Shown: positions 37,471 to 46,781, counted from the stretch's first letter. The stretch: 64,000 nt of DNA from Lacrimispora xylanisolvens (GCA_017084465.1 CP070896.1:930001-994000); one strand, 5' to 3'. Notes: generated by a model not told the origin, from the letters alone. Numbers and translations: made by a program.

Positions 37471-37894
37471 TCAGGCCCTGTTCCAGACCATCTCATACTC
37501 TACTTCTCCGTTTTCCCTGTCCTCCTGTTTTTCAGTCACAAGAAAACCTTCTCTTAAATAAAAATTCACTGCACGTTGATTTTTTTCATACACCTTTAAC
37601 GATAATTCATTGTGATTTTCTTTTACATGATGAAGCAGCTGTCTTCCGATTCCCCTGGACTGCTTGTCCTTGGAAATAAAAATACCGGCAATGTAATTGT
37701 TCATCAGGCCAATAAATCCCTCTATGCTTCCATTTTCTTCAAACACAGAAACAGAAGCGTTTGGGAGTATCTCCATTACTTCATCAAAGTGATCCTGCCA
37801 ATAGCTTTTTAATAAAATCATGAGCCTGTATGTTTGTCTCAAGCCATAATTCCATAATCCGGTTTAAATCTTCCGCCTGAAAGTCTCTTACCAT
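37471..37894 (-). CDS. GNAT acetyltransferase (frameshifted)
   Basis: True start probably ATG 37894 after AAAGGAG: MVRDFQAEDLNRIMELWLET, then NIQAHDFIKKS or similar and KSYWQDHFDEVMEIL across a five-base T run at 37806-37810. The GNAT core is IAGIFISKDKQSRGIGRQLL and LSLKVYEKNQRAVNFYLREG. About 140 residues; the YwQxxF-type N-terminus matches the YhhY/YncA-like N-acetyltransferases. As written only residues 20 onward are in one frame. Confidence 0.8.
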
Positions 37895-37923
37895 TTTCCT
37901 AACTCCTTTGTTCTTTATTTACT

Positions 37924-37974
37924 AAAAAAACAGATAACTCTGATGTGTGACTCACAAAGAGCTATCTGTTTTTC
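37924..37974 (-). terminator. Intrinsic terminator after DUF4397 gene
   Basis: AAAAAACAGATAACTCT pairs with AGAGCTATCTGTTTTT (one G/A mismatch), followed by a T tract in the minus direction, just beyond the DUF4397 stop. Confidence 0.8.
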
Positions 37975-37995
37975 CCTACTAATTCAAGTTATACC

Positions 37996-38619
37996 TTAAA
38001 TTTCATCCATTGTCAAGAGAACCTCCAGCTGGGGATCTCCCTGAAGCAGCCCGACTGCATAAATTGTATTAAGACTGTCTTCCGTTAATGGGACATTGGG
38101 GATTTCTAATACTATGTCTGATGACCCTGCCGGTCTGACCTGCAAAGTAAGTTCCATGGGATCTGCAGCGATGTAGGGGGTGATCTGTTTAAATGCGACA
38201 TTGGGGAAGATCACAGTTCCGTCCTGGAGTGTGATATCTACGGCTGGCGCATCTGGAGAAAGATGTATAAAACGTACCATGGCTTTTCCTGGAATGATAT
38301 CACTGCCTCCATCTGTGATAGAAAGCAGACTGATATTATCAGGAGTTCCCACTGCTGCTACAGTGAGCATGATGTCAGGCTCTACAGGAAGCATATTGGC
38401 GACAATGGGATTATCCTGAGTTCCCGCCACATAAAGAGTAACTTTATAGGTTCCTTCCTGTACGGGTAAGTAATCTGTAAAATCTCCATAAGCAAGATTA
38501 TCAATTATCATCTCATCATCCACGTATATGTCAACATTCGGTGCATTGGGAACTGTGTGCATGACACGCACATAGCCTACTTGTACTTCATCTGACGGTC
38601 TGGTTGTGTACTGATCCAT
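37996..38619 (-). CDS. DUF4397 domain protein
   Basis: 207 residues, starting MDQYTTRPSDEVQVGYVRVM at 38619. Two tandem DUF4397 repeats: VRVMHTVPNAPNVDIYVDDE, and MVRFIHLSPDAPAVDITLQD. Each gives a beta-sandwich. No signal peptide or sorting signal is visible, so it may be cytoplasmic or exported by another route. Family function unknown; typical of spore- or surface-associated proteins. Confidence 0.8.
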   Translation of the reverse strand: MDQYTTRPSDEVQVGYVRVMHTVPNAPNVDIYVDDEMIIDNLAYGDFTDYLPVQEGTYKVTLYVAGTQDNPIVANMLPVEPDIMLTVAAVGTPDNISLLSITDGGSDIIPGKAMVRFIHLSPDAPAVDITLQDGTVIFPNVAFKQITPYIAADPMELTLQVRPAGSSDIVLEIPNVPLTEDSLNTIYAVGLLQGDPQLEVLLTMDEI

Positions 38620-38690
38620 ATGATACCTCTCGATTTATATATACGGTATAATATATGCTCACAGGAGAGGAAGTGACCGAATTTTCCTTT

Positions 38691-39629
38691 TTATTCCATT
38701 CGGTAAAAATATGTTTCTGTTCCCTTCTGCTGCTTTGCCGCATACATGGCAGCATCCGCTTTTACAAGGAGCTGGTCTATGGTTTCTGCATCGATTGGAT
38801 AAAAGCTGATTCCTCCGCTTATGGACAGAGAGATGGTTATGTTCTGGATCTTCACCGGTTTTCTGGTAAGTTTAACGATTCTGGAAGCAACAACTTTATA
38901 ATTGTCAACATCTTTCATTTCAGGCAGAAGAATAACAAATTCATCTCCCCCATACCGGCATACCATATCACTTTCTCGTGCTGACTTCTCAAGCAGCTGG
39001 GAAATATGAATCAGTACCTTATCCCCAAACTCATGACCATAGGTATCATTAATGGATTTGAATTTATTGACATCACAAAAAATCAGCCCCAAAAGAGTCT
39101 TATTCCTTTTAGCCTGCAAAAGCAAGCTGGCTGAGACTTCATAGAATAAGCTGCGGTTTGCAGCACCCGTTAATTTATCATGATATGCCAGCTTTTGTAT
39201 GATCTTTTCCTTCTCCTTCAGTTCCCTGTTGGTATCCCATAATTTATTTACATAGGATTTTAACTGTTTAATCTGATTAAACTGGCTGGTAACATTCATG
39301 AATTCCAACTGTATAAAATGTTTATCTTCATTTTCAATTCTGCTCATTTTCAGATTAAAATGATCGGAATTATTTAGCATCTGCTTATGGATTGCACCGG
39401 AAAAGAAACGGATCGTTCCCTGCTCAATCACATCATAAAAAGCATCCAGATAATATCTCATACTAAAATTAGGCAGGATATCAACAATCGGCTGATTGAG
39501 AATATCATACCGTTTTAGATTTGTAATATCTTCCATGTAATAATTCCAGTAAATAATCTGCAGTTCCTCATTTAACAGAACAATCCCCTCATTAAGGTTG
39601 TCCAGTACCTGATATAATAATTTATTCAT
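38691..39629 (-). CDS. PAS-GGDEF diguanylate cyclase
   Basis: 312 residues. N-terminal PAS-like: LDNLNEGIVLLNEELQIIYW and DILPNFSMRYYLDAFYDVIE. The C-terminal GGDEF domain has AYHDKLTGAANRSLFYEVSA, FCDVNKFKSINDTYGHEFGD and RYGGDEFVILLPEM with intact GGDEF, so it can make cyclic di-GMP. No inhibitory RxxD site is obvious ahead of GGDEF. Overlaps the start of the CheC-like gene by 8 bases, so they are translationally coupled. Confidence 0.9.
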   Translation of the reverse strand: MNKLLYQVLDNLNEGIVLLNEELQIIYWNYYMEDITNLKRYDILNQPIVDILPNFSMRYYLDAFYDVIEQGTIRFFSGAIHKQMLNNSDHFNLKMSRIENEDKHFIQLEFMNVTSQFNQIKQLKSYVNKLWDTNRELKEKEKIIQKLAYHDKLTGAANRSLFYEVSASLLLQAKRNKTLLGLIFCDVNKFKSINDTYGHEFGDKVLIHISQLLEKSARESDMVCRYGGDEFVILLPEMKDVDNYKVVASRIVKLTRKPVKIQNITISLSISGGISFYPIDAETIDQLLVKADAAMYAAKQQKGTETYFYRME

Positions 39630-40254
39630 ATAGTGATTCCTCTAGCTTGTGAATCCTCGTTAATAAATCATTGATTGAATGAAGGGATAAATCAACGATA
39701 ATTGCTCCTTCAATCTCTGTGTCCCCAATCACAAAGGTTATATATAAAATCAGTACATATACATTGTCTGTATTCCGATAGTCATACTTATATTCCATGG
39801 CATTAAAAAGCCTGACCTCAGGCAGCGTATATTTAAAGCTGATATTTAAAAGATTTCCCGTCTCACCTATAATACAGTTTAATATAATATTGCCAATTTC
39901 TTTAATAATATCAAAATCAACATCATTAAAATCCATATCGTCACTGTCGTTTTGCTCTTCCTGCAGACAGAGACTGATAAATGTTTTCATCTTTTCCGCT
40001 GAAAAAATAAGGCTTGCTTTTCCTGTATAATTTTCTTTAAATGAAAGAGTGGATACCATAAGTGTACCGTTTTTCTTCATGGAAATATACTCGTCAATCG
40101 CATAGGATTCAGAAGAAGCTTTTAAAATTTTAACATTAGGTACGTTTAGATGTATTTTTTGTCCGACTATATCAGATAAAATACCAGCTGCACGACCGAC
40201 GCTGATGTTAAACAGCTCCTTTAGTATATCCTGTGTCATATCACTGTTACCCAT
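39622..40254 (-). CDS. CheC-like phosphatase
   Basis: 210 residues. Two D-x3-E-x2-N motifs: DILKELFNISVGRAAGILSD and FDIIKEIGNIILNCIIGETG. CheC removes phosphate from CheY-P; having both motifs matches CheC more than single-motif CheX. It lies between CheY and a diguanylate cyclase in a coupled operon, without other chemotaxis genes nearby, so it probably regulates the cyclase via this CheY. Confidence 0.8.
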   Translation of the reverse strand: MGNSDMTQDILKELFNISVGRAAGILSDIVGQKIHLNVPNVKILKASSESYAIDEYISMKKNGTLMVSTLSFKENYTGKASLIFSAEKMKTFISLCLQEEQNDSDDMDFNDVDFDIIKEIGNIILNCIIGETGNLLNISFKYTLPEVRLFNAMEYKYDYRNTDNVYVLILYITFVIGDTEIEGAIIVDLSLHSINDLLTRIHKLEESLYE

Positions 40255-40621
40255 TGTCCTTCTCCTTCATTATATTGCAGATAATCTGGGCTTTTTCATC
40301 GGTAAATGGTTTATTAATAAATGACATGATATGAAGATTTTCAATTTCTTCCCTGACATGATTCTGAACATCAGCGGTAACTACAATGATATTTGCAGTA
40401 GAATCAGACTCTTTAATCAGTTTGATCAGGCTCTGCCCATCCAGTCCAGGCATCAGAAGATCCACAAAAACATAATCTGGTTTCAGCTCCTGATATTTTT
40501 TAAGTCCCTCCCAGCCGTCAGCAGAAAAATAGATTTCTGACTGTTCTACATGCTTTCTTAAAATATTGGCAGTGATTTTCTGTGAAAAAACAGAGTCATC
40601 CACAATTAGTATTTTAATCAT
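40247..40621 (-). CDS. CheY-like single-domain response regulator
   Basis: 124 residues of receiver domain only. VDDS at the N-terminus, phospho-acceptor Asp in YVFVDLLMPGLDGQSL, Thr in IIVVTADVQ, Lys in SFINKPFTDE. No output domain. The stop overlaps the CheC-like start by 8 bases. It should be a stand-alone phospho-signal acting through protein contacts. Confidence 0.9.
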   Translation of the reverse strand: MIKILIVDDSVFSQKITANILRKHVEQSEIYFSADGWEGLKKYQELKPDYVFVDLLMPGLDGQSLIKLIKESDSTANIIVVTADVQNHVREEIENLHIMSFINKPFTDEKAQIICNIMKEKDNG

Positions 40622-40803
40622 ATAATCCCTTCTTTCCAGACAAACTGGTTTTGACAGCGTGTCCCATTCATACTTTGTACAGGTTTTTGTATTTTGTACT
40701 CAATACTATTTTTTCTCCTTCCATTTTAATAAATGAATGGAACAATTACAAGGAATTCTTTTAAAAATTAAAAAGGTGTAATCGTTAATGATTTCAAACA
40801 GGC

Positions 40804-40829
40804 AAAAACCCCTGACACAATGCCAGGGG
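40804..40829 (-). terminator. Intrinsic terminator after uppP
   Basis: CCCCTG-ACACAATGC-CAGGGG followed on the minus strand by a T tract, just after the uppP stop. Confidence 0.8.
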
Positions 40830-40864
40830 CTGCAGAAAATAGATACTCATTGTTAAAATATTAT

Positions 40865-41698
40865 TTATCTTGTGAAGAAATAAAGCAAAACAACCATACC
40901 CATTATAATGCGATACCACCCAAAAACTTTAAAATCGTGTTTCTTTATATAACTCATCAGAAATTTTATAACCAGGATGGAAACGGCAAACGCAACAATC
41001 ATTCCTGTTATCAGAATAAATAGTTCTTCCCCGGAAAAGGTCAATCCGAATTTGAGTATCTTGATAGCACTTAAACCAAACATCACAGGAACTGCCATAA
41101 AAAACGTAAATTCAGCTGCGGCTGTCCGGGATACTCCGATGAGCAAAGCACCGATTATGGTTGCACCGGAACGTGATGTGCCAGGAACAATGGAAAGCAC
41201 CTGGAATAAACCTATAATAAATGCTGTCTGATAAGTAATATCTGCTATTTTAGTGATAGCTGGTGTCCGTCTTTTATTCCAGTTTTCAATCAGGATAAAT
41301 GCGACTCCATAAAATATCAAAGCTGCTGCAATTACCTGTGGTGTCTGAAACCGGGCGTCAATATAATCATCAAAAAGAATGGTTACAATTGCTCCCGGTA
41401 CACAGGCAATTACTACCTTAATCCAGATAAGAAATGTTTCTTTTATAAGGAAAGGGCTGTTCTTATCACTCCACTGAAATGGAAACATTTTATTCCAGAA
41501 CAGAATCACTACAGCGAGGATTGCCCCCAGCTGAATCACAACAAAAAACATTTCCTTAAACCCTTCACTTCCACTGATCTGCAAAAACTGATCCACAAGA
41601 AGCATATGCCCGGTACTGCTGATCGGCAGCCATTCCGTAATTCCTTCTACAATTCCTAAAAATACAACCTTAAAAAACTCTGTTACAATGGAACCCAT
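40865..41698 (-). CDS. uppP: Undecaprenyl-diphosphatase
   Basis: 277 residues, eight membrane segments. GIVEGITEWLPISSTGHMLL and IVPGTSRSGATIIGALLIGV are the two catalytic motifs (E21-like Glu, SSTGH; and the PGTSRSG Ser/Arg). It recycles the lipid carrier used for peptidoglycan and is associated with bacitracin tolerance (BacA). Terminators lie on both sides. Confidence 0.92.
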   Translation of the reverse strand: MGSIVTEFFKVVFLGIVEGITEWLPISSTGHMLLVDQFLQISGSEGFKEMFFVVIQLGAILAVVILFWNKMFPFQWSDKNSPFLIKETFLIWIKVVIACVPGAIVTILFDDYIDARFQTPQVIAAALIFYGVAFILIENWNKRRTPAITKIADITYQTAFIIGLFQVLSIVPGTSRSGATIIGALLIGVSRTAAAEFTFFMAVPVMFGLSAIKILKFGLTFSGEELFILITGMIVAFAVSILVIKFLMSYIKKHDFKVFGWYRIIMGMVVLLYFFTR

Positions 41699-41791
41699 TG
41701 GTTTTATTCCTCCTGCTTTACCTTTTTATTTCTATCCCCAATCTTCCTCTATTATGCCAAAAAATGCAAGACACCTGACGTAACTTAAATG

Positions 41792-41825
41792 AAAAAGCCC
41801 GTGACACGAATGGTGTCACAGGCTT
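41792..41825 (-). terminator. Intrinsic terminator after the XRE gene
   Basis: AAGCCCGTGACACG with CGTGTCACAGGCTT-type arms (one mismatch), T tract on the minus-strand side. Confidence 0.8.
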
Positions 41826-41845
41826 AAAACCTGGTTTATACTACT

Positions 41846-42457
41846 TTATCTGGCTGGGCCTTTTATTAACAGCACCACTTTTCCCATGAGTAAGAGGAAG
41901 AGAAAAGCCGCTACATACAGCTGGCGGAATGCGATAAAAAAGAGGACTGCCATGGAATGGACCAATAAGGAAAACTGATTCATCCTCTTTCTTAATGTCT
42001 CGTGGTCCTTCATCTGTACAATCAGTTCAATTATGCCAATCAGTGTGAGACACAGAATAAAACCGGCAGACAGCAATATTCCCCATATAGGATTATCTGT
42101 AAATTTAAAGAATGGTACTGAGAGAAAATGTCCCCCTTCTTCCTGAGTAAAAAGTGGAAGTACCAGGAAAGACACTGCTATGAAATCAAAAATTCCATAG
42201 GCCAGATTAAAAATCTGCTCCAGATTTCTGCGGTTCTCATCCTCAGCAAGGGTAATGAGCTCCTCTCCCATTAACAGCTCATCAATGGAGACACCAAACA
42301 GCTTTGATATGCATTTAAGGGAATCAATATTGGGGTAGCCCTTGCCGCTTTCCCATTTTGATACCGCTGTCCTTGAAACATACAGCTGGGCTGCAAGCTG
42401 CTCCTGGGTCAGATTGTTCTGTTTTCTCAGTAACTGCAGTTTTTCACTAAACTCCAA
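41846..42457 (-). CDS. XRE-family HTH protein with four-helix membrane domain
   Basis: 203 residues. N-terminal HTH_3: EFSEKLQLLRKQNNLTQEQL, AAQLYVSRTAVSKWESGKGY, FGVSIDELLMG. Four hydrophobic segments follow: GIFDFIAVSFLVLPLF, IWGILLSAGFILCLTLIGII, LLVHSMAVLFFIAF and LYVAAFLFLLLMGKVVLLI. DNA-binding and membrane together are typical of this Firmicute group; target and signal unknown. Confidence 0.85.
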   Translation of the reverse strand: MEFSEKLQLLRKQNNLTQEQLAAQLYVSRTAVSKWESGKGYPNIDSLKCISKLFGVSIDELLMGEELITLAEDENRRNLEQIFNLAYGIFDFIAVSFLVLPLFTQEEGGHFLSVPFFKFTDNPIWGILLSAGFILCLTLIGIIELIVQMKDHETLRKRMNQFSLLVHSMAVLFFIAFRQLYVAAFLFLLLMGKVVLLIKGPAR

Positions 42458-42557
42458 ACCCTTACCCCCCTGATCATTTTATTAATTTTTCCTGGCCAAT
42501 TCAAATTTGGAAGGACAAATTAAATCTATTATACATTGAGATTGTTTATTTTACAAT

Positions 42558-43736
42558 TTATTCCATTATGATACTCATTACATCTCTTCTCATGGAATTT
42601 GGAGCAACTGTTTCCGGTTTCCCAATTCGTAAAAGCATCTGTATGGTCTGGTCCTGGCCGGCATAATCGTTTCTGAAATTATCGTAGGGCTGTTTCATCT
42701 CCGGATATTCCTCCAGCACCTGACTGAGAGGCTGCATGGCAAGTCCCATGGTATGGCCCGTAAGAATCATCCTGCTGTATAGCATACCGCTGAGAACCTG
42801 ATCTGTCCGTGTGTTTGTGCTGGTTGTTATGACAGCATAGGCGGCAGTATGATCGACTGCTGTTTTTGTATAATGAATGAAGTTATCAGATGCACCTTTT
42901 CCTTCATTAAAAGATGGAAACATGGTGATTAATCCCTGGAGCAGATACCGTTTAAAGCCGGAAGCTCCCTGTCCTTCTACCGAAAAGCCCCATCGATACT
43001 TGTTTTTTTCCTTTTCGTTTGCACGGAAGATTGCATTGGATTCATCCATTGCCCTGGTAACCCCGGCTTCGATTGTTGCACTTTCCATAACGTAATTGCC
43101 AATTTTATTAAGATCAGCATGATCGGTATATAGCTTTATGGAAAGACTGTCCTGATCCGGTAATTTTAATAATTGGGAGATCTGGGAAGAATCAGGAGCT
43201 TCCATCTTATAATTTCCCCGGTTTGTATCTGCCAGATATATCCCACTGTAAAGAGGACTTTCTTTCTGTTTGGCAGGTACCAGAGTAATCTTAGCTACCG
43301 GCTTTTTATCCATACTGCTTAAGATATCATTTTCCTCATATTCACCCTCTGGAAAGATGGCAATCTCCGTTTGAAATCCTTCCTTTTCTCCGGCCACTCT
43401 TACATACTCTAAGAATGTCCCCTGAGTGATCATCATCTGCCGGTAAAGAGGATCTACCTCCTTGGTAGTCCTCAAGCTGTCTGCAAATAAGTAAAATACC
43501 ATGGGATCTTCTTTATCCAGTTTCACTTTCCACGGCTGCATATTGTGGTTGTTTGCTGCCAGCAGACCGGCCGCAGTCAGGCGCACCCGGGGATCTGTAA
43601 ACTTTGATGCATAACTTTTGTTCCAGGGTTCTAAATATGACTGCTTCATAAAACCTCCACCCAGTATAAATAATACAAACAACAGGAATATAATGAAACT
43701 GCCTGCACAGGTAATTATCTTTAAAAATACTTTCAT
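42558..43736 (-). CDS. Membrane-anchored nitroreductase-like (Acg/FMN-binding) protein
   Basis: Start at 43736 after GGAGAC: MKVFLKIITCAGSFIIFLLF, one N-terminal membrane helix then a soluble domain of about 350 residues. RLTAAGLLAANNHNMQPWKV is the FMN-binding start, and GLAMQPLSQVLEEYPEM and MLLRIGKPE are the late Acg-family elements. Probably a membrane-tethered flavin enzyme of unknown substrate. Just downstream of the TetR gene, sharing its promoter region. Confidence 0.8.
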   Translation of the reverse strand: MKVFLKIITCAGSFIIFLLFVLFILGGGFMKQSYLEPWNKSYASKFTDPRVRLTAAGLLAANNHNMQPWKVKLDKEDPMVFYLFADSLRTTKEVDPLYRQMMITQGTFLEYVRVAGEKEGFQTEIAIFPEGEYEENDILSSMDKKPVAKITLVPAKQKESPLYSGIYLADTNRGNYKMEAPDSSQISQLLKLPDQDSLSIKLYTDHADLNKIGNYVMESATIEAGVTRAMDESNAIFRANEKEKNKYRWGFSVEGQGASGFKRYLLQGLITMFPSFNEGKGASDNFIHYTKTAVDHTAAYAVITTSTNTRTDQVLSGMLYSRMILTGHTMGLAMQPLSQVLEEYPEMKQPYDNFRNDYAGQDQTIQMLLRIGKPETVAPNSMRRDVMSIIME

Positions 43737-43746
43737 ACTCAGTCTC

Positions 43747-44394
43747 CTATGCCAAAACAAGCTGTATCATCAACTGAAAGGATTCCTCTAAGAAATCCTC
43801 CACGGAAGTATGGTGATAATTCTCCAGATATTCCTTTTTCCTTCCACCTGCATTAAAAACTCCGATTGTAAATGCCCATAAAATTAATGCAGTTTTCTCA
43901 CAGTTCATATCCGTTTTAAAACTTCCATCGTTTTTCCCTTTTTTCAACGCCTCTAACAGAAAGGAAAGAACTTCCTCACCCAGGCGGTAACACTCTTCTT
44001 TCGAGTCATCAGTGACGCCGCATTGATACCCATCATCCTTGGTTTCATACTCCATGATTGCCTTAAAGTAATCTGCATGCTTCTGCCGAAAAGAGAATAA
44101 GGTATAAAAAATGCAGTGAAGCTCATCCAGCGCACCGGCTGGTTTTTCTTTCCCAAACCCTTCCTCCATCATTTTTAACAGCTGTCTGTAACCTCTGATC
44201 ATAATTTCAAAATAGATCTGTTCCTTACTGTTAAAATATACATAAACGGTTCGTTTGCTGAATTCCGCCTTTTTTGCAACTGCATCCATGGAAGAATTCT
44301 CATAACCGTTTGCAAAGAATACTTTTTCCGCTGCGTCTATAATATCCTTTCTCTTAATTTCCTTTTCCTGTTGTTTTCGTTCTTCCGCTCCCAA
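43747..44394 (-). CDS. TetR family transcriptional regulator
   Basis: 215 residues, TTG start at 44394 after AGGAGG. HTH: IIDAAEKVFFANGYENSSMD, AVAKKAEFSKRTVYVYFNSK. The C-terminal domain is a variable ligand pocket. A strong palindrome lies at its promoter. The stop at 43747 sits 9 bases before the nitroreductase-like start; it likely regulates itself and that gene. Confidence 0.9.
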   Translation of the reverse strand: MGAEERKQQEKEIKRKDIIDAAEKVFFANGYENSSMDAVAKKAEFSKRTVYVYFNSKEQIYFEIMIRGYRQLLKMMEEGFGKEKPAGALDELHCIFYTLFSFRQKHADYFKAIMEYETKDDGYQCGVTDDSKEECYRLGEEVLSFLLEALKKGKNDGSFKTDMNCEKTALILWAFTIGVFNAGGRKKEYLENYHHTSVEDFLEESFQLMIQLVLA

Positions 44395-44423
44395 TTGTAA
44401 TACCTCCTGTATCCCATCATTTT

Positions 44424-44450
44424 AATAAGTAAACTGGTAGTTTACTTATT
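44424..44450. promoter_or_regulatory. TetR operator palindrome
   Basis: AATAAGTAAAC-TGGTA-GTTTACTTATT: two perfect 11-base arms around a 5-base centre, 30 bases before the TetR start codon, the typical place for an autoregulatory operator. Confidence 0.8.
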
Positions 44451-44467
44451 TTATAACAGATTACAGA

Positions 44468-45250
44468 TTATGTCAATCCCCACATATGATTTAATGGACC
44501 GCTGCCTTTCCCGATGTTTAGCTGGTCATTCAAAGCTCCCGTAATATACGCTTTGGCATTTTTAACGCTTTCTTCCAGAGTGCAGCCATTGGCCAGACTG
44601 CAGGCTATGGCGGAGGACAGCGTACAGCCGGTCCCATGGGTGTTGGGATTGTCAATGCGTTTTCCTGTAACCCATACCATATTTTCCTTAGTATAGAGAA
44701 GATCGTCAGAAGTCTCCGTCAGGTGACCTCCTTTGATTAAAACTGCGCAGCCTAACTTTTGAAAGATTGCCTCTGCCGCTTTTTCCATGTGTTCTTTGCT
44801 GGTGATTTTTATATTGCAAAGAGCCTCTGCTTCCGGGATATTGGGCGTGGCAAGAAGTGCTGCAGGCAGCAGTCTGCCGATCAGCGCATCCATTGCAGTT
44901 TCTGAAAGCAGTTTAGAACCGCTGGTTGATATCATAACCGGATCGACTACCAGATTTTTCACCTTGTATTCCTTCAGTTTCGTGGCAATCATCTCTATAA
45001 TTCCGCTGTTTGATACCATGCCGATTTTCACCGCATCAGGATAAATGTCGGTAAAAATACAATCCATCTGTTGTCCTACAAATTCAGGAGTCACATCCAT
45101 AATCGATGTAACACCTGTGGTATTCTGAGCAGTAAGCGCTGTAATTACACTCATTCCATATACCTTGTGTGCAGTCATTGTCTTCAAATCTGCCTGAATA
45201 CCAGCGCCGCCGCTGCAGTCAGAGCCTGCAATCGTCAATACTTTTTTCAT
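44468..45250 (-). CDS. thiD: Hydroxymethylpyrimidine/phosphomethylpyrimidine kinase
   Basis: Phosphorylates HMP then HMP-P for thiamine synthesis. 260 residues. KKVLTIAGSDCSGGAGIQAD (ribokinase-fold start), PDAVKIGMVSN, VDPVMISTSGSKLL and NPNTHGTGCTLSSAIACSLA with the catalytic Asp region. Start ATGA overlaps the thiE stop by 4 bases. Last gene of the thiMED operon controlled by the TPP riboswitch. Confidence 0.93.
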   Translation of the reverse strand: MKKVLTIAGSDCSGGAGIQADLKTMTAHKVYGMSVITALTAQNTTGVTSIMDVTPEFVGQQMDCIFTDIYPDAVKIGMVSNSGIIEMIATKLKEYKVKNLVVDPVMISTSGSKLLSETAMDALIGRLLPAALLATPNIPEAEALCNIKITSKEHMEKAAEAIFQKLGCAVLIKGGHLTETSDDLLYTKENMVWVTGKRIDNPNTHGTGCTLSSAIACSLANGCTLEESVKNAKAYITGALNDQLNIGKGSGPLNHMWGLT

Positions 45251-45885
45251 GATACCGCCTCCTTCACCAATGATAAAAGAGTCTTTACTGCTTTTTCCTT
45301 ATCTTTTGCAGCAAAAACTGCAGAAATAACTGCTACTCCGTCAATACCGCTTCCTTTTAGTTTTAAAATATTATCCTCATTGATTCCGCCTATGGCTATT
45401 ACGGGAATGGATACGCTGTTACAGATTTCTTTTAAAGTCTCAAAGGTAACAGGATTGGCATCCGTTTTGGTGGAGGTCTCAAAGACTGCACCCACCCCGA
45501 TGTAATCTGCACCGTTTTTCTCAGCCAGAATTGCCTGTTCTTTTGTCTGAGCTGATACTCCTAGTATTTTGTCTTCTCCGATCAACTCTCTGCATTTCTT
45601 TGCCTCCAGGTCTTTTTGCCCTACGTGAATACCATCTGCACCTACAGCAAGAGCCACCTGAATATTATCGTTTATTACAAAGGGTATTTTATATTTTTCA
45701 GTGATTCTTCTGATCTCTTTTCCCTCTGCGACAAAGCTGTCGTAATCGAGATTTTTTTCCCGAAGCTGAACAAACGTAGCACCTGATTTAATAATTTCTT
45801 CCACCTGTTCGTAAAGTTTGTTCCCGTTAAGCCAGGTCCGGTCGGTCACCACATATAAAAGCATATTTTCTTTAGATACATTCAT
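45247..45885 (-). CDS. thiE: Thiamine phosphate synthase
   Basis: Joins HMP-PP and HET-P. Starts MNVSKENMLLYVVTDRTWLN at 45885 after AAGGTGG. FVQLREKNLDYDSF, VALAVGADGIHVGQKDLEAK, ILGVSAQTKEQAILAEKNGA, DYIGVGAVFETSTK, IPVIAIGGINEDN. All pyrophosphate and HMP contact residues expected in ThiE appear present. Overlaps the end of thiM by 14 bases. Confidence 0.93.
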   Translation of the reverse strand: MNVSKENMLLYVVTDRTWLNGNKLYEQVEEIIKSGATFVQLREKNLDYDSFVAEGKEIRRITEKYKIPFVINDNIQVALAVGADGIHVGQKDLEAKKCRELIGEDKILGVSAQTKEQAILAEKNGADYIGVGAVFETSTKTDANPVTFETLKEICNSVSIPVIAIGGINEDNILKLKGSGIDGVAVISAVFAAKDKEKAVKTLLSLVKEAVS

Positions 45886-46696
45886 ATTTTCCACCTTCTT
45901 CCAACATCTGTTCATTCAGTCTGCTCATTTCATCAATCAGCAGCATACGGTATGTACCGGTGCCTCCGTGAAGCTCGCAAAGCTTTTTATATGCTAATTC
46001 CCCACACAGTCCCATCCCGCATACGGCAGCTGCAGTTGCCTTTAAAATACTGCCGGGATTGGCACCCACATAGCTTCCGGTAACAGCAGCCAGCATACAG
46101 CCGGTTCCTGTGATTTTACTCATCATGAAATGACCATTTCTGATTGCATAAACATGATTTTCATCAGCAACCACATCAATGGCTCCTGTGATGGCGATGA
46201 CGGAACCAGTTCTTTTTGAGAACTCTTTTGCAAAGTCTGCCACACTTTTTAAATTGTCCTCCGTCACTTTATCTCCTTCACAGGCATCCACACCTGCTGT
46301 TCTTCCTTCTCCTGCTGCCAGAAATTTAATTTCCGAAATATTACCTTTTATAACGGAAAACTGGATTTCTTCCAGAAGCTGATAAGCTAATTTATTTCGA
46401 AATGCCGATGCACCGGCTCCCACAGGATCAAAAACAACAGGCAGACCGCACTGATTTGCCTTCTTTCCTGCTGCCAGCATGGATATGGCGGTACGTTCAT
46501 TCAGGGTTCCCATATTGAGTACAAGAGCGGAAGAAATAGCGGTGATATCAGTAACTTCATTGATATCATCTGCCATAATCGGTGATCCTCCGCTTGCCAG
46601 AATGATGTTGGCGCAGTCGTTTACAGTTACATAATTTGTGATTGCATGGACCAGTGGAACATTGTTTCTTACATTGGTAATAATTTGTTCAAACAT
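45872..46696 (-). CDS. thiM: Hydroxyethylthiazole kinase
   Basis: Salvages thiazole. The correct start is ATG 46696 (MFEQIITNVRNNVPLVHAIT) after AAGGAG. A reading back to 46804 would translate the riboswitch and is rejected. NYVTVNDCANIILASGGSPI, MADDINEVTDITAIS, NAGTLNER-like LVLNMGTLNERTAISM, PVVFDPVGAGASAFRNKLAY and ITGTGCMLAAVTGSYVGANP with catalytic Cys/His motifs. About 274 residues. Confidence 0.93.
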   Translation of the reverse strand: MFEQIITNVRNNVPLVHAITNYVTVNDCANIILASGGSPIMADDINEVTDITAISSALVLNMGTLNERTAISMLAAGKKANQCGLPVVFDPVGAGASAFRNKLAYQLLEEIQFSVIKGNISEIKFLAAGEGRTAGVDACEGDKVTEDNLKSVADFAKEFSKRTGSVIAITGAIDVVADENHVYAIRNGHFMMSKITGTGCMLAAVTGSYVGANPGSILKATAAAVCGMGLCGELAYKKLCELHGGTGTYRMLLIDEMSRLNEQMLEEGGKYECI

Positions 46697-46725
46697 TTTC
46701 CTTACTCCTTTTCCTGTTTTGAGGG

Positions 46726-46762
46726 AAAAAAATGAGATATGCCTGTAAAGACATATCTCATG
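46726..46762 (-). terminator. Terminator downstream of the TPP riboswitch
   Basis: ATGAGATATG-(10 bases)-CATATCTCAT with a run of T on the minus-strand side, 20 bases after the riboswitch and before thiM. Binding of thiamine pyrophosphate would favour this hairpin and stop transcription. Confidence 0.85.
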
Positions 46763-46781
46763 ATAGTTAGTAAGAGTGGCT

